DNA from: Rhizomys pruinosus
Taxonomy: Eukaryota > Chordata > Mammalia > Rodentia > Spalacidae
Direction of reading: 5' to 3'
Length of the DNA stretch: 64,000 nucleotides
Assembly: GCA_009823505.1 (NCBI GenBank)
Contig: VZQC01005743.1
Location: 1,178,531-1,242,530 of the forward strand
In this document: in pieces, positions 11,166 to 23,322 of the stretch
How positions within the stretch are numbered: the stretch's first letter is position 1
Layout: every line of letters begins with the position of its first letter
Position numbers and translations under genes: made by a program
The notes under the pieces: generated by a model
The model's database searches: none
Told to the model about the DNA's origin: nothing
Seen by the model: the letters and a program-made list of their open reading frames with translations, nothing else

Positions 11166-11226
11166 TTTATATTTCTATAGTCAGATTCACCTGAACTCAT
11201 GAACATATACATATGTATACACATGT

Positions 11227-11227
<1 letters not shown>

Positions 11228-11260
<33 letters not shown>
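11228..11260. repeat. (CA)n microsatellite
   Basis: Uninterrupted CA dinucleotides, about 16 units. Confidence 0.95.
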
Positions 11261-11263
<3 letters not shown>

Positions 11264-11264
11264 C

Positions 11265-13600
11265 TAATCTGTGTGTTTCCTCTGCTATCCTCATGGTAAT
11301 AAAACTTATTATACAAGCTTGAGCTCTAGACTCCTGACAAGCTAATGCTGGTTTATATTTTGTATTAAACACACAATCATATAATTTTCATATCATTGCA
11401 CCCAGGAATTTTTAGTGAATGTGTTCACAAATAATTCCCCATGAGATAGGATATTCATTCCATTTTGTTTTAATCTGAGCCCCATTAAAAATAAAGAAAT
11501 GTTGAGGGACAGTCTGAACCAAATCATTATTCTCTAGAAAGCATTATAAACAAAGAAGCATGAAGGCCATTAAAACAGAATCTACATATAAGGTGGCTGT
11601 ATATGATATGTCTGAAATTAATTTATTTTCAACTTTAATTTGACTGCTTCATATTCACAATATTTGTCTTTTTGGGAAGATTTTACTGAGTGCTATATTA
11701 AATATTTATGTCTCCTTTCCTTATATGAATCAAAATTATCACCATCGCTCTTCTCACTGATTTTACAAATGAAACCGCATGACTAATCCATAGCATTTTT
11801 AGAGAAGAAAAATGACTTGACACACAGCAGGAATATGCTCACCTGACAAGCCATCACTCTAAGGTTTCCATTAGCTCAATCAGAAAATGGCTGTGTAGTA
11901 AAAAATATCAAGGCTTGGAGTCTATTACTCCCATGACTGCAGTTTGACAGTCTTGGTAGAAAAAAATTTTCATTTTCCCTCCACAGCCAGATGATATTTC
12001 AACTTTTTCATCACTCTTATATTTCACATTATTCTCATGTGATGCAAAAAAAAGGACATGAGGAAGAGAAGGTGAGTCTGGGAAGGTGGTGGGCAGTGGT
12101 ATGAAGAAGGTTTTAGATAAAAAGACTCAAGCCATGGAAGTAGAAAGGGATCAGGGATGTCTGTTTCTGTGTCTTATCCTGGGCAGCAGATGCAGCTTGA
12201 CCTGTCCTGTTGAGAGGTCCCAAGCCACATTCAGGATGCACAGGAAGTTATTCTTTGTCATGAACAGACCTCAGACTGGGCAGAACTTGCACCAGAGAAA
12301 CTGAGGCATGGAACAGAAGCACATGCTGGTTTTTATAGGATTTTTAAATTATTCCTTAGCAGTAATCATATTGGTATATTTGAGATTTTCTGCACAAAAT
12401 TTTGTGCATGGCCCTTAGGTTCTTAAAGGGCATTTAAACTGTCAGTGTTTTATAAAGAAGCAGATATTTTGGACAAGTGTGGGGTGACTCCCAGTAATAT
12501 GTTGACCTCAGTACAATGTTAGCTATTTTTTTAATGTTAGTTTGACAAATAAGACACACAGCATCATACCTTCTGTAAACACCACTCAAGAAGTCGTGTT
12601 TTGAGAGGTGTCTACAGACCATGTTTTGGTTGTTGTCTGCTTGTCTTTTCTCTGAGAGACTGAGCTCAGAGTGTCCTTTACAATTTAGTAAAAGTAGAAA
12701 TATCCAAACTCCTGTTACTTCTATGTATAATAGAAAGCACGCCTGTTATTAGGCAAAGTAATGGAGTGTGGCTGTTTCTATGATGCTGGGCAGAAACTTA
12801 TGAACATGGTAAGTTTCAGGACATTTCTTAGCCTGGAGGCTGGCTTACTTCTGGGCCTTGTAAATTTGTTTTTACTCTCTACAGGATCCTCCTTCAGGCC
12901 CAAAGGAAATAACAACACAGCGGTTCTACTGCTATTTACAAAGCAACTATAGGAGGTAGTCATTTGGGTAAAATTTTCAAGATTTTACTAACTTTTAGGG
13001 CCAAATTTACTTCTAATAAAGATTCCTAGACAAAGAATCATTGATGAAATAAAACAGAATGCTAATGCAGGGAGACAGTCTGACTGTCTAACAAAAATGT
13101 TCATTTTTTGTTGCCTTGCTCTTCATGGAGAAAGTCCATGGTAGTGGATGTAGAACGAACTATGAAAAGTATCTCATAAAGGGGCACCTAGGTTATTCTC
13201 TGTAATTCCATCAGATGCGGTGTTCCCCTTTGTAAATGAGAAGGCCATTTCTGAGCATTTGTATGCCAGATCTTCAACACTCTACCTTGTTCTCAACCTT
13301 CCTCTGCCATGCTTTGTTGTTCAGAATGCTGAGCTCTGCAAATGTTTCAGAAGGAAATCTTGTGTTTCAACTCCTTAGACGTTCAGGGCAAGGAAAGCAT
13401 TGTAAGATCAGTGCACAAGAAAAAGGAATGTTTGTAACCCCTCACTTTTCTCCTGCCTGGCCAGATTACCTTATGAAAGCTGCTTTCTTCAACACATGGA
13501 CAGATTTTCCTACAGCACAGAAATACAGAAACATCCTGTGATAACATCTCTTCCACTGGACCATCACATACACTCTGTACTGTCCAAAGTGTAGTCTAGT
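11265..13600. other. Unique, gene-free stretch
   Basis: No gene or intact repeat recognised. The frames at 12086-12304, 12761-12952 and 13236-13541 are isolated, without flanking splice structure or protein family features that I can support. The sequence may be older than the rodent repeats around it, which makes it the best place in the window to look for conserved regulatory DNA. Confidence 0.55.
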
Positions 13601-13604
13601 AGTG

Positions 13605-13605
<1 letters not shown>

Positions 13606-13647
<42 letters not shown>
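13606..13647. repeat. (GT)n microsatellite
   Basis: About 19 GT units, then a degenerate tail. Confidence 0.95.
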
Positions 13648-13649
<2 letters not shown>

Positions 13650-14990
13650 TCTGTGTCAGCATACTTTTAGAAGGCATCTTGCAATGTAGCTAAGGCAGGC
13701 TTGCAGTTCAGGGTCCTCCTGCTCAATAGAGTACTGTAATGAAAGCAGAACACCAAACATTCTTAGATTTTCAGTATTGGGTTCTGTAGCATCTTTGTTA
13801 TATCTCTTAATACACACTCTTATAAAGGCTTTTATTAAAGTCTCTTAACTTCACTTTTTTAAGAGTGACATGTTTTCTATTGAGTTTCATCTACTAGAAG
13901 TCAAATCAATTGTGTGCACATGAAAATAAAGATTTTATTCTATTACAATAAGGAGAGGAAACTGAAAGTGTTTACTTATGTGACTGTCAAGGCTGTTTAA
14001 TTTTTAGGACATAATTCAATGGAAGAATTGCACACTTTTTCTGTCCCACGTGAGAGCTAACTGAATCAACTTTAAATATACACTGAGACCTTTTCTCCCC
14101 AAATATCCAAGGGATAATCAAAGTGATTATTTAAATATTTTAATTTGTAGCTGTTTCAACATTTTATGGGAATCATCAGTGTGATGACATTTATGTCCCA
14201 TAAAAATATGTATAAATATATATGAGTTTATCACAGGGCAGATCAGCAGAAACTGAGAGGAAGACAACACATTGCTCATATTTTAAACTCAGAGTTGTAG
14301 TGTTACATCCCAACCATAATAAATGTCAGTAAATAAATGAACAGTGTGCATATTAATAAGAGAGAGTAAGATAAACACATTTACTTGATGTCTCTTCCTT
14401 TAATGATTTCAGGCTCTTCTGAGCTCATCTCTGCCCCATTGACTGCTTATCTGCCGTCTCATTGGATGGCTGGCTCTCATTTTTTTCTACATTTTGGCAA
14501 GTCTCCTAGATGTCACAATGTTTCAGTATTTCCTTTCCAGATAAATTAAGATTTTAAAAATAGTTTTTGTGTATGTGTGTTTCATCATCCTAGGTTGGAG
14601 AATCATATGCTTGACGGTACATATTTGTATGATTTAATCAATGCATAAATGTATGGTTTATATATTAACCAAAATGAATTCAATTAAAAACAGAAAATGC
14701 AGATCAGGTATTATTAAATCTTTCTTCATTTTAAATGTTGGCATATTTCTTTCCTTGACAATGGCACTCACATGTATAATGTGTGCTGACCACCCCTGCC
14801 CCCTCTGTCTCCCATCTCCCTCCTATCTCTCTACCATTCACCTGCTCCACAAATCTGTTCCTCCTGTTCACCTCTGTTTCTTTTGTGACTCACTGAGATT
14901 AGTCAGTGCCTTCTGTGTGTCAAGAGGTGTGTAAATATCCATTAGAGTCTGTTGGGCTCAGTGGCGAACACACACAGCTGATAACAATAC
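13650..14990. other. Unique, gene-free stretch
   Basis: AT-rich, no recognisable feature. The frame at 14641-14934 contains a C/T-rich low-complexity part (14790-14880) and is not convincing as coding. Confidence 0.55.
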
Positions 14991-15004
14991 TTCCCATAAT
15001 CTAT

Positions 15005-15330
15005 CAATAATTAATAGCTCACCAGTAAGAGCCCCTCCCATATCCATGACTACTTGTTGACAGGGCCAGTCTTGTGCAGGCCAAAGAAATGGAGAAGCTT
15101 CGAACTATGGAGTCTAGTTAGAGTTAGGAGCTAAGGGTAAAGCTGAGTCCACAATGCGAGGCTCCCTGATGCTCTGGGAATTTGCACAGATCTCTGGAGC
15201 TCTGCGATGCTCTGAGGCATATAAAAGCACACCACGTGGGGCTGGGCACTCTCTCATGCCATTTTACCAGAATGGGGTGGTACTAGATTCATGCCAGGAC
15301 TCTGGATGGCCATGTTGAAAAGTGCGAACC
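15005..15330 (-). mobile_element. Possible Lx-type LINE-1 3' UTR fragment
   Basis: The stretch with agagcccctcccatatccat and acagggccagtcttgtgcag recalls the 3' UTR of older rodent Lx elements in reverse. Divergence is high and the boundaries are uncertain. A tataaaag at 15220-15227 occurs inside it and is not taken as a promoter. Confidence 0.3.
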
Positions 15331-17980
15331 AGCTCTTTTAAGGCCTTCCTCCTTTCGATGTCCCCTTCCCGATTTCCTTCCACAAATACTCCAAATTAAG
15401 TAAACAAATCTAAAATGCAGAAGCAAAGATACTCATGTGAGGGAGAAAATGGCATTCGTCCCAGGGTCTGGCTGCACCATTCAGTATAGTTCTTACCAAT
15501 CCCATGCATTTTCCCACAGAAGTAATAGCTTTGTATCTACATCAAAGTAGAATCGGGCTGTGATCATGTGCTGCCTTGTCAGTATCCATCCTTCAGATCA
15601 CCCGCATCGAGGTTGACCCCATGAGCAGAGCAACAATGAACTGCTATCCAGGTCTCTGTCTTATAACACAGAGTCCTTTGTGTAAGTGCCCGGCAGTCTT
15701 CATTTCTCATACTGTAGTTATATTACTGTTTGTTTGAGGAACCTCCAGATGATCCATAAAAAACACTTTAATTCCATAGGTTTACATTTTTAATTATATA
15801 TTCTTTTTTTGATATTTAGTGTTGTTAGTTCTTTTTTATACATTAAATGTAACCTTCCTTCTCAATTTGTGTATTGTTCAACAGCTTGATACATTTATAT
15901 AATCAATTCTAGCCATTCTTTCCTTGACTGCCCTTCTGTCTCTCCCTCTTCTGCTACAGCTTTTGAACTTCTCCCTTATACTTCCCTGTTTCTTTGTGTA
16001 TGGCTTCCTGTTTTTTAATCCGTGGCTCTTCCGAGGATGGGTAGGCTGTTATTTACTGGAGCAAAGGTAAATAAGCACGGGCTACACCAATAAAGTAGAC
16101 AGCAGCCCCTCTCCAAGCAATTAGAAAGATGCTAAGATACAAATCAGCTGGGAAAACCATTCTACCCATTTCTCCAATTTTTCCCAGTGATTTTCTTAAA
16201 CTCAATATAGACTCAACACTTTGTTCCCAAAGTGCAGCAGTCTTTCATATACCTGAGAACTCTAATCAAATCAAAATCCCTATATTTTATTCGAACCATG
16301 AGAAAATATTTTCAGGGGAGACTTTCTTGGTATTATATATAACAGAGAGCTGAGACATGCTACACTCTATTTCTTCAGCATTAATCTGCAAACATAGCAC
16401 CCATGTGATAATACCACAGCAATAAGTAGAAAATCTATGAGAATCAGTGCACGTTGGCATTCGCATTTACTCTCAGATTACCCATAGTTACCAAAGGAAT
16501 GGAAGCTTTAGAGGAAAAGCATTTATTCTCTGTCCTACCTAATACAGTTTCATTATGATGAGTTAATATGTTCTAAGTCCAATTACTTATAAGCAGAAGC
16601 TTCTGTATATTTCTTCTCAGTAACACAGTTCTTTTTAAACAGAAAACTTGCCATCATTAACTTGTGAAGGAAAACTATAATCAATGTAGTATAGTTTTAA
16701 TTCCTCTACTTCATGTGTTTAAATCAAAATGATCATGTGAGTGAAATAATTTGACCATATAATTCCACAGTGCCCTGAATTTCAAAATAAACTTTTGAAA
16801 GTAGTCTGGCCAGGGTGGCATTATGTGTCAGAGAGCTCAGGAAAAGTGCGTTATCACATTTGTGAACAGAACAAAATACCATTGTTTACAAATATTCATT
16901 ACATGTAACATTTTATTTAAAGGATAATTTTAAGGATCCCAGGAGAATTGAAAATGATGATGACCTTGTGGCTTTTTTATTTTTGATAACAAAGAAAAAT
17001 TTCAAGCATTTAGATAGTAATGAGGACTGTGCCAAATAGTTATTGAGGGGAATAGTCTAAGAATTAGAACATATGCAATTCACCACATTCAGATGGCAAA
17101 CACATCATTGCAGTAAGTAAAACCTAAATATCCCAGACCACTTCGCACAATTCTTGAAAACAGTGAAAGCTCAAATCTGCATAACATTGGAATGGGAAGA
17201 AGCAAAATCCGCATCTGTGGATCTCCATGGTAGCGAAGAAAAACAGACTGTGTGATTCTAGTATTAATAGGAAAGTGACGTCAGGGCAGAAGTTTAAGGT
17301 ACCAAAGCAAAGGAGATTTTAGAAGCAGCGTACAGAGAACTGTCACCGCTTTCATTCCCATTGACTTTGCATTGTAACTGAATTCATGAGTATTATGGTA
17401 ATTATTTTGATATTAAAATAACTTCCACTAAACATCTACTACCCCAGAGGTGCCATTAGCTATGCATAACTGAGATGGAATCAAAACATAACCAGGAAAT
17501 AGTAATACCTATAAATGAAGCCTATTGAGAAAACGATAGGCCAGTTCTTTATGAGATAATACCAAATTTGAACTTAATTTCAACATCTTCTAGTGAACAG
17601 AAAGAAAAAAAGCCTATATCCAATTTCACATGTATGATAAAGACATTAAGAACATTGGCAAATAAATGAATATAAGAAAATGCAAATCACAAAGTGAAAG
17701 AACATGCATAGAAAAGAATGTAAGGCTTGCTTCCCATTAGGAGCAGACAGACCAGATTAAGCGTGCACTCCCGGGTATTTTTGTTGTTGTTTTTGTTGTT
17801 TTGCTTTAGAAACTTGATCTCACAATGCAGATTAGGCTGGCCTTGACCTTTCCTCCTTAGCCTATTGATAACTGAGATTATGGACAAGTTCTCAGGCACC
17901 TGACTGAAAAAACATTTTTTATTTTTAATTAGCATAAAAATAAGATCAGAAAACTGGAGAAGATGATGACCAAAGAAATC
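15331..17980. other. Unique, gene-free stretch
   Basis: No gene, RNA or well-preserved repeat seen. Around 15780-15990 a T-rich then C/T-rich section may be a very old LINE-1 3' end. The rest is AT-rich unique sequence. Confidence 0.5.
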
Positions 17981-17984
17981 TAAA

Positions 17985-18068
17985 TGAGCTGGTGATGGTG
18001 CTGCATACTTACAGGATTTGCTGATGGAGGTAGAGGATCTGGAGTTCCAGGTCAGCTTGGGCTACACA
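17985..18068 (+). mobile_element. Old B1 fragment
   Basis: Diverged B1 order (ggtgatggtgctgcatactt, then ggagttccaggtcagcttgg and gctacaca). It lies directly before a younger B1 of the same orientation. Confidence 0.55.
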
Positions 18069-18074
18069 TTTTTA

Positions 18075-18225
18075 CCAAGTATGGTGGTGCACGCCTTTAA
18101 TCCTAGCACTTGGGAGGCAGAGGCAGGTGGATCTTTGTGAGTTCAGGGCCAGCCTGGTCTACAGAGTGAATTCCAGGACAGCTAGGGCTACAGGGAGACC
18201 CTGTCTCAAAAAGACAAAAAAAAAA
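18075..18225 (+). mobile_element. B1 SINE, full length
   Basis: Complete B1: ggtggtgcacgcctttaatc, gggccagcctggtctacag, ctgtctcaaaaagac and an A12 tail. Confidence 0.95.
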
Positions 18226-18842
18226 AATCCCCTTTGTTTCAAAATTATAGACATGGAGATGTGAAGAAACATCCACCTTCCTCCTTTAATCCCAGCATTC
18301 AGGAAGTTCAGTCTCCATCAGTCTCAATGCCACCTTTCACCTCTGGTTGGAGCCATTTTGCACAGCATGCTAACTTATACACTGCAGCTCAGGGCTATGT
18401 TCTCCTTGTCTATCTTCCATTTGACAATATTCCTTTGACTTTTTTTCTCTATAAAAGGGTCTGTTTCCTATTGGTCTCTCTTTTGTCAATTATATAAACA
18501 AAGGAAGAATTACTCAGATAAATAATTTTATAATTCTGATCTGTGTATGATAGGTGGCATCTTTTATTCCACATCTAGGGAGCTGGAGGTAACTGGACTG
18601 CCCCACATTCCAGGGTGGGTTGGTCTGCATAGAGAGCACTGGTCAGCCAGATCAGCCATGCTTAATTGGAATGCACATGTCTCTAAAACCAGTAAAAATA
18701 AACAAAGTACCTTCTGACTTAATTGATTATACATATGCATTCAGGGAGTAGGAAGGATGATTATTTCAGAAAAGTATGGTGTCCAATTCTTTGAAGAAGT
18801 ATGAATAAATTTAATCTTTCTTCCTCTCTCTGTCTCTCTCTG

Positions 18843-18875
<33 letters not shown>

Positions 18876-18956
18876 AACTTAATAAAAGGAGTGAGAGACA
18901 GAGATAAAAAAAGATGGAGGGAAACACCTGTATTTTCTGAAATTTTCTTTCAGTCA
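18226..18956. other. Gene-free stretch with (CT)n(CA)n
   Basis: A (CT)n tract running into (CA)n lies at 18829-18874. 18530-18705 may be the 3' half of a very old B1/B4-class SINE. Nothing coding. Confidence 0.5.
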
Positions 18957-19087
18957 CTTTTGTTTTTTTGCTCTTTTAGGAACAGGGTCTCCCTTTGTAG
19001 CCTCAACTGTCCTGGGTCTCACTATGTAGACCAAGCTGGCCTTGAACTCTCAGAGATCCACCTGCCTCTGCCTCCCAAGTGTTCAGT
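18957..19087 (-). mobile_element. B1 SINE, 5' truncated or degraded
   Basis: In reverse: cacttgggaggcagaggcag, aaggccagcttggtctac and a tail. The first ~25 bp of the element are absent. Confidence 0.85.
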
Positions 19088-19189
19088 CACTTCTTACGAA
19101 TGAGTTCACATCCACCTGCACACTCCCCAGTTTAAACTCTTTTGTGTGTTACAGCAAACCTTCCCTAAAATTAAAGAAAATGTTATTTT

Positions 19190-19378
19190 AAAGGTGACAG
19201 GAGTGATGGCTCAATGGTTAAGAGCACTAGTTGCTCTTGCAGAGGACCAGGCTTTGATTCGCAACATCCACAGCCTTCTTCTGTCCTCTTTGGATATTGG
19301 ACCACCTGGGCACTCTAACACATATTCAGGCAATTCAGACATACACATAAAATTAAAAAAATAAAATATTAAAAAAGA
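19190..19378 (+). mobile_element. B2/B3-class SINE, older
   Basis: Head gagtgatggctcaatggtta with an A box, gagcactagttgctcttgcagagg, and an A-rich tail. The body is shorter than in the young B2 copies. Confidence 0.8.
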
Positions 19379-19630
19379 AACCCTTGCTACTTGTTTACTT
19401 AGATTTTCACTTTGAGCTTAAATCATCATATTTTGTTCTTTGCATGATGGTTTCTGTCTTTGATAGAGCTTACCTTCACAAGAACAGGAGGCAATGTTCT
19501 ACAAATACTTTGTAGCTATTGTCTGAGTTTAAGAATATTCTTAGAGAACTTGCTCTAATTTGATACTGCTGGTTAATTTTACATATATATTTAATATCTA
19601 ACATTTGATAAGACTAAGCACAACAGAGAT

Positions 19631-19800
19631 TTTTTAAATTGTTTTATTTTTTATTGATGTTTTGTGTATTTCATACATCATTTTTCAATTCACTTCAGGC
19701 ATATTCCCCTTTCCCTTCCCCCCATCCCACCCCACCCCACCCCATCCCAGATCATGCATTCTACCAGTACTATCCTGCATCTTTCTAGCAGTCTTTTTTT
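19631..19800 (-). mobile_element. LINE-1 3' end
   Basis: In reverse it ends with the family tail: agaatgcatgatctgggatg, a (GGGGT)n-like polypurine stretch, cctgaagtgaattg, aaatacacaaaac and an A/T-rich end. The same tail is seen at 36960, 47300, 57160 and 60000. It may be the 3' end of the old LINE-1 that follows, but the 200 bp in between are not clearly alignable. Confidence 0.75.
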
Positions 19801-20004
19801 ATGTTTAGGAATTCACATTTTCCTCCATTAATTTTATATTATTCTAAAATATGGATACATACTCTCCACCCATATACAGTAATTACAGAGTCTGAAAATA
19901 ATTGGTGGGTGGATTCTAGAGCCCTTTGAGAGATTCACATTATAACGACATAGTTGCTTTCAGATAAACAGTAATATAACCATAATGTCATTCAGCTTGC
20001 CTTT

Positions 20005-20087
20005 TGTCTGGGGATATGGCGTTAGCATCTACAAATGAGGGAAACCATTCTCCATCTGTCTTTCTGGGACTGTGTTACTTCACTCAG
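20005..20087 (-). mobile_element. Old LINE-1, ORF2 3' end (left of MaLR)
   Basis: Reads in reverse as the end of ORF2 (compare 24400-24460): tttctgggactgtgttactt. It is cut at ctcag (20083-20087), the target site of the MaLR, and resumes at 22183. Confidence 0.8.
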
Positions 20088-20446
20088 TGTATTTGTCTCT
20101 TTTCTGTTGCTGTGATAAACTGCCATGACCAAGAGAACTTATAAAAGTAAGAGTCTATTTGAGCTTAAGATTGTGGGTTCCAGGGAATCAGAGTCCATTG
20201 TCGTGGGAGGCATGATGGCTGGGGCTGGAACAGAAAGCTGAGGTTCACATCTCCAGTGAGCACTGGAAGCAGAGAGAGAGACTGGAGACTGGCAAGGCTT
20301 GCTGAACTCACTAAACCCATCCCCAATGAAGTACTTCCTCCAGCATGGCCACACCTTCTAAGACCTCCCAGAACAGTGCCACCAACAGGGGACAAAATGT
20401 CTGAATACTTGAAGCCTATGGGGGACACTCTCATTCAACCACCACA
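20088..20446 (-). repeat. MaLR 3' LTR
   Basis: Left-hand copy on the plus strand, downstream LTR in element sense. It pairs with 21816-22182. It contains ttgctgtgataaac near its end and tgtctgaatacttgaagcc near its sense start. Confidence 0.9.
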
Positions 20447-20588
20447 TCCCTGGCCTCCATAGGCTCATGACTATACAAAATGCAAAATGCATTTAGTCCA
20501 ACCTTAAAAGTCCCCACAGTCTTTACCAGTCTCAATTCTATTCAAAAGTCTACAGTCCAAAGTCTCTTCTGAGACCCAGGCTAATCTC

Positions 20589-21605
20589 TTAACTGTAAGG
20601 TCCTATAAAATCAAAAGACAAATTACATACACCCAACATACAGTGGAACCAAATACACATTCCCATTCCAAAAGGGAGGAATAGAGGCATAGTGAGGAAA
20701 TACTGGACCAAAACAAGACCAAAAACCAGCAGGGCAAACACCAAGTCCAGTAGCTCCACATGCAACCTCTGGGACTTGACTTCCAAAGGGCTTAGATGGC
20801 TCAGCTCTTCCAGATTTGGTTGCAACATACATCTCTTCTTTAGGCTGGTATCCCTCCCAGTATGCAGCTTTCCTTGGCAAATCTCTCTGGCATCTCGAAT
20901 GTCTTCTTGGGGTCTCCCCTGCCAACCAGGCTTCACATTCACAGCTTCATGAAATGGCCTATCAGGGCCTTCTTTATTCAGGGACACTGCTGCTGCACTC
21001 TGCCTGGCCTTTGTGGCTCTCTGAAACTGCAGAGAAAGAACTAATGACCCCTTCACTCTTGCAAATTTCATGCCTCTAAAGCGAGAACCACATGAATGAA
21101 ACTGCAGAATTTGGCTGCAAGTTTGGGATGGACCCTGGCCTATTTCAACCACATTTGCAACTTTTCTCTGCCCTGGACTTGTTGGAGCAGAAAACCCTTT
21201 CAGTATTTTCCTTTCAAAAGTTGGAGGATTAGCTGGTGTTGTCTTGCCCTGAAGGCACTTTCTGTTGTTTACTTGAGGCCCCTCCTTAATCACTTTAATC
21301 TCACTTTTTCCATTGTTTACTTGCAAATAGCTAGGCCTCTCTTTAATCACTTTAATCTCCTTATCAAAGGGAGCCTCTCCTTCACTTGCCTTGGCCCCAC
21401 CTTTAATCTTCCTAGTGCACTTTTCAGATGGAAACTGTACATTCTGCAGATGTGCATAATATTCACCATTTAATAGCCACACCACCAATTTTACATTAGG
21501 CTGTCTTGAAATATCTGCCACCAAAGACATTAGTCCATTGCTTTTCAACTTAGCATCAGGCAAGCATTTGGGCTGTGGGCAAACTGTGGCCAGACTCTTT
21601 ATCAA
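20589..21605 (-). CDS. 338-codon open frame inside the MaLR interior
   Basis: This is the longest uninterrupted frame in the window and covers about three quarters of the MaLR interior. MaLR interiors are considered non-autonomous, dependent on ERVL proteins, and I know of no assigned function for such a product. The predicted chain is basic and low in structure over most of its length. It holds two imperfect copies of a unit with I-K-V-I-K-E followed by V-N-N around residues 83-118. The last ~55 residues are strongly hydrophobic and could form one or two membrane segments. I see no protease, RT or zinc-knuckle motif. The frame could be chance, but it is surprisingly intact given the divergence of the LTRs. 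Translation is unproven. Confidence 0.3.
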   Translation of the reverse strand: MIKSLATVCPQPKCLPDAKLKSNGLMSLVADISRQPNVKLVVWLLNGEYYAHLQNVQFPSEKCTRKIKGGAKASEGEAPFDKEIKVIKERPSYLQVNNGKSEIKVIKEGPQVNNRKCLQGKTTPANPPTFERKILKGFSAPTSPGQRKVANVVEIGQGPSQTCSQILQFHSCGSRFRGMKFARVKGSLVLSLQFQRATKARQSAAAVSLNKEGPDRPFHEAVNVKPGWQGRPQEDIRDAREICQGKLHTGRDTSLKKRCMLQPNLEELSHLSPLEVKSQRLHVELLDLVFALLVFGLVLVQYFLTMPLFLPFGMGMCIWFHCMLGVCNLSFDFIGPYS

Positions 21606-21815
21606 AATATCCCAGTTGCGGCCTAAGTCTTTATTTTCCTCTGGAACTACAATTTTTGCAGCAATGCTTTTTTCCAGGCTTCTACTAGAATTAAGCTCTG
21701 CTTACAGTATTCAACAACTTTTCTATACCAAATACCCAAAGTCTTCCACATTTCTCCAAACACCCATATGGTCAGGTTCTTCACAGCCAACAGCCCACTT
21801 TCTGGTACCAAATAC

Positions 21816-22182
21816 TGTATTGGTAACTTTTTTGTTGCTTGTGATAAACCACCATGACCAAGGGAATTTATAAAAGTAAGAGTTTATCTGAGCTTATGAT
21901 AGAAGGTTCCAGGGAATCAGAGTCCATCATGGCAGGAGGCATGGTGTCTAGGGCAGGAGCAGAAAGCCAAGATTCACATCTCCAATGAGCACCAGAAGCC
22001 CAGAGAGAGAGAGAGACTGGAGACTGGCAAGACTTGTTGAACTCACTAAGCCCATCCTCAATGAAGCAATTCCTCCAGCATGGCCACACCTTCTAAGACC
22101 TCCCAGAACAATGCCACTAACTGGGGACAAAATGTCTGAATACTTGAAGCTTATGGAGGACACTGTCATTCAAACCACCACA
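21816..22182 (-). repeat. MaLR 5' LTR
   Basis: Right-hand copy, upstream LTR in element sense, and so the one that would carry the promoter. An expanded (GA)n run lies near 21999-22017. Confidence 0.9.
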
Positions 22183-23067
22183 CTCAGCATAATGGCTTGC
22201 AGCTACATGCATTTACCTGCAAAATTCATAATGCCATCTTTCTTTACCACCGAATAGTACTCCATTGTGTAGATGTACACATTTTTGTCATCCACTCATC
22301 TGTTGAGGGGCATTTGGGTTGGTTCCAGCTCTTCGCTATTGTGAAAAGAGCTGCAGTAAACATGGATGTGCATGTGTCTTTGCAGTAGGATGAGTCTTTG
22401 AGGTATGTATTAGTCAGGGTTCTCTAAAGAAACAGAATCAATAGAACGAAGATATAGCTATATACAGATTTATTGATTTGCTTACATGACAGAGTTCAAG
22501 GAGTCCAACAACAGCCACCATGCTGCACTGGAGAGGCTGAGAATCTAGGGAACTGCTCAGTCCACAAGTCTGGATGTCTCAGTAGTCTCAATCTGGTGCT
22601 GAATGCTTGCTGGATTCCAGGAGATCTGTCGGTCTTAGTACATGCTGGGATCCAAAGGGTTGATCACAGCAGCAAGACAAACTCACCAGTGAGAGAGAGG
22701 CAAGCCTCAGGAAAAAGGGACCAGCTCCCTCTGCCATGGCCTTTTATACTTCCTGCTGGCAGAAGGTAACACCTACATTTACGGTGGGCCATCCAGCTAA
22801 AGGTAGTCCAATCTGAAGATCTTTTTCTCTTATTCGTTCATCCCTAGTCCATTAAAGTTGACACCCAGGATTAACCATCACAGGGTATATACTCAGGAGT
22901 GGTATGACTGGGTCAGGTGGTAGACTCATTTGAATCTTTTAAGGGTTCTCCACACTGCTTTCCATAATGGTTGTACAAGTTTACATTCCCACCAGCAGTG
23001 GATAAGTGTTCTGCTTTCCCCACAACCCCTCCATCATCTGTTGTCTTTTGTTGACTTGATCTTAAGC
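22183..23067 (-). mobile_element. Old LINE-1, ORF2 C-terminal region (right of MaLR)
   Basis: Continues the LINE-1 cut by the MaLR. In reverse it encodes the ORF2 C-terminal stretch with the W-C/W-W region around 22950-23030. A MaLR-like LTR (22406-22882) splits it again. At 23067 the orientation flips: the upstream part of ORF2 follows on the plus strand. Confidence 0.85.
22406..22882 (-). mobile_element. Solo MaLR-like LTR
   Basis: Full LTR with tgtgatggtt..ctaataca ends in sense, a TATA-like tataaaag and AATAAA. The short duplications aggta / gggta (22401-22405, 22883-22887) fit a 5-bp target site. Same family as 1-646, opposite orientation. No interior, so probably an LTR-LTR recombinant. 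Confidence 0.85.
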
Positions 23068-23322
23068 AAATGGTGCTGGCAAAATCGGATTATCATCTGT
23101 AGAACAAAATTATACCCCTACCTCTCACTCTGTAGAAAAATCAACTTCAAGTGGATCAAAGATCTCAATGTGAAGCCTGAAACCCTGAAATAAAATAAAT
23201 AGATAAAAGAAATAGTTGGCAACAACCTACAAGACATAGGCATAGGAAAAGACTTTCTAAATCAGACAGCAGCTGCACAGAAACTAAGGTCAACAGTGGA
23301 CAAATAGGACCTCATAAACCTT

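Larger units (their letters stand above)
20088..22182 (-). mobile_element. Complete MaLR-type ERV (LTR-internal-LTR)
   Basis: Two LTRs of about 360 bp in direct orientation bound a 1.37-kb interior. The element is flanked by the 5-bp duplication ctcag (20083-20087, 22183-22187), as expected for ERVL/MaLR integration. Ends are TG..CA, with the sense start tgtggtggtttgaatg typical of rodent ORR1/MT LTRs. Next to the 5' LTR the sense strand reads tttggtaccagaaagtggg, a MaLR-like primer-binding region. The LTRs differ at roughly one position in eight by eye, so the insertion is old. It sits inside a still older LINE-1. Confidence 0.9.

Noticed and set aside
13236..13541. A 101-codon frame in unique sequence
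   Set aside because: No family feature, splice context or start context supports it; length is within chance for this amount of sequence.
15220..15227. tataaaag as a promoter TATA box
   Set aside because: It lies in a probable old LINE-1 fragment with no downstream gene or initiator that I can see.
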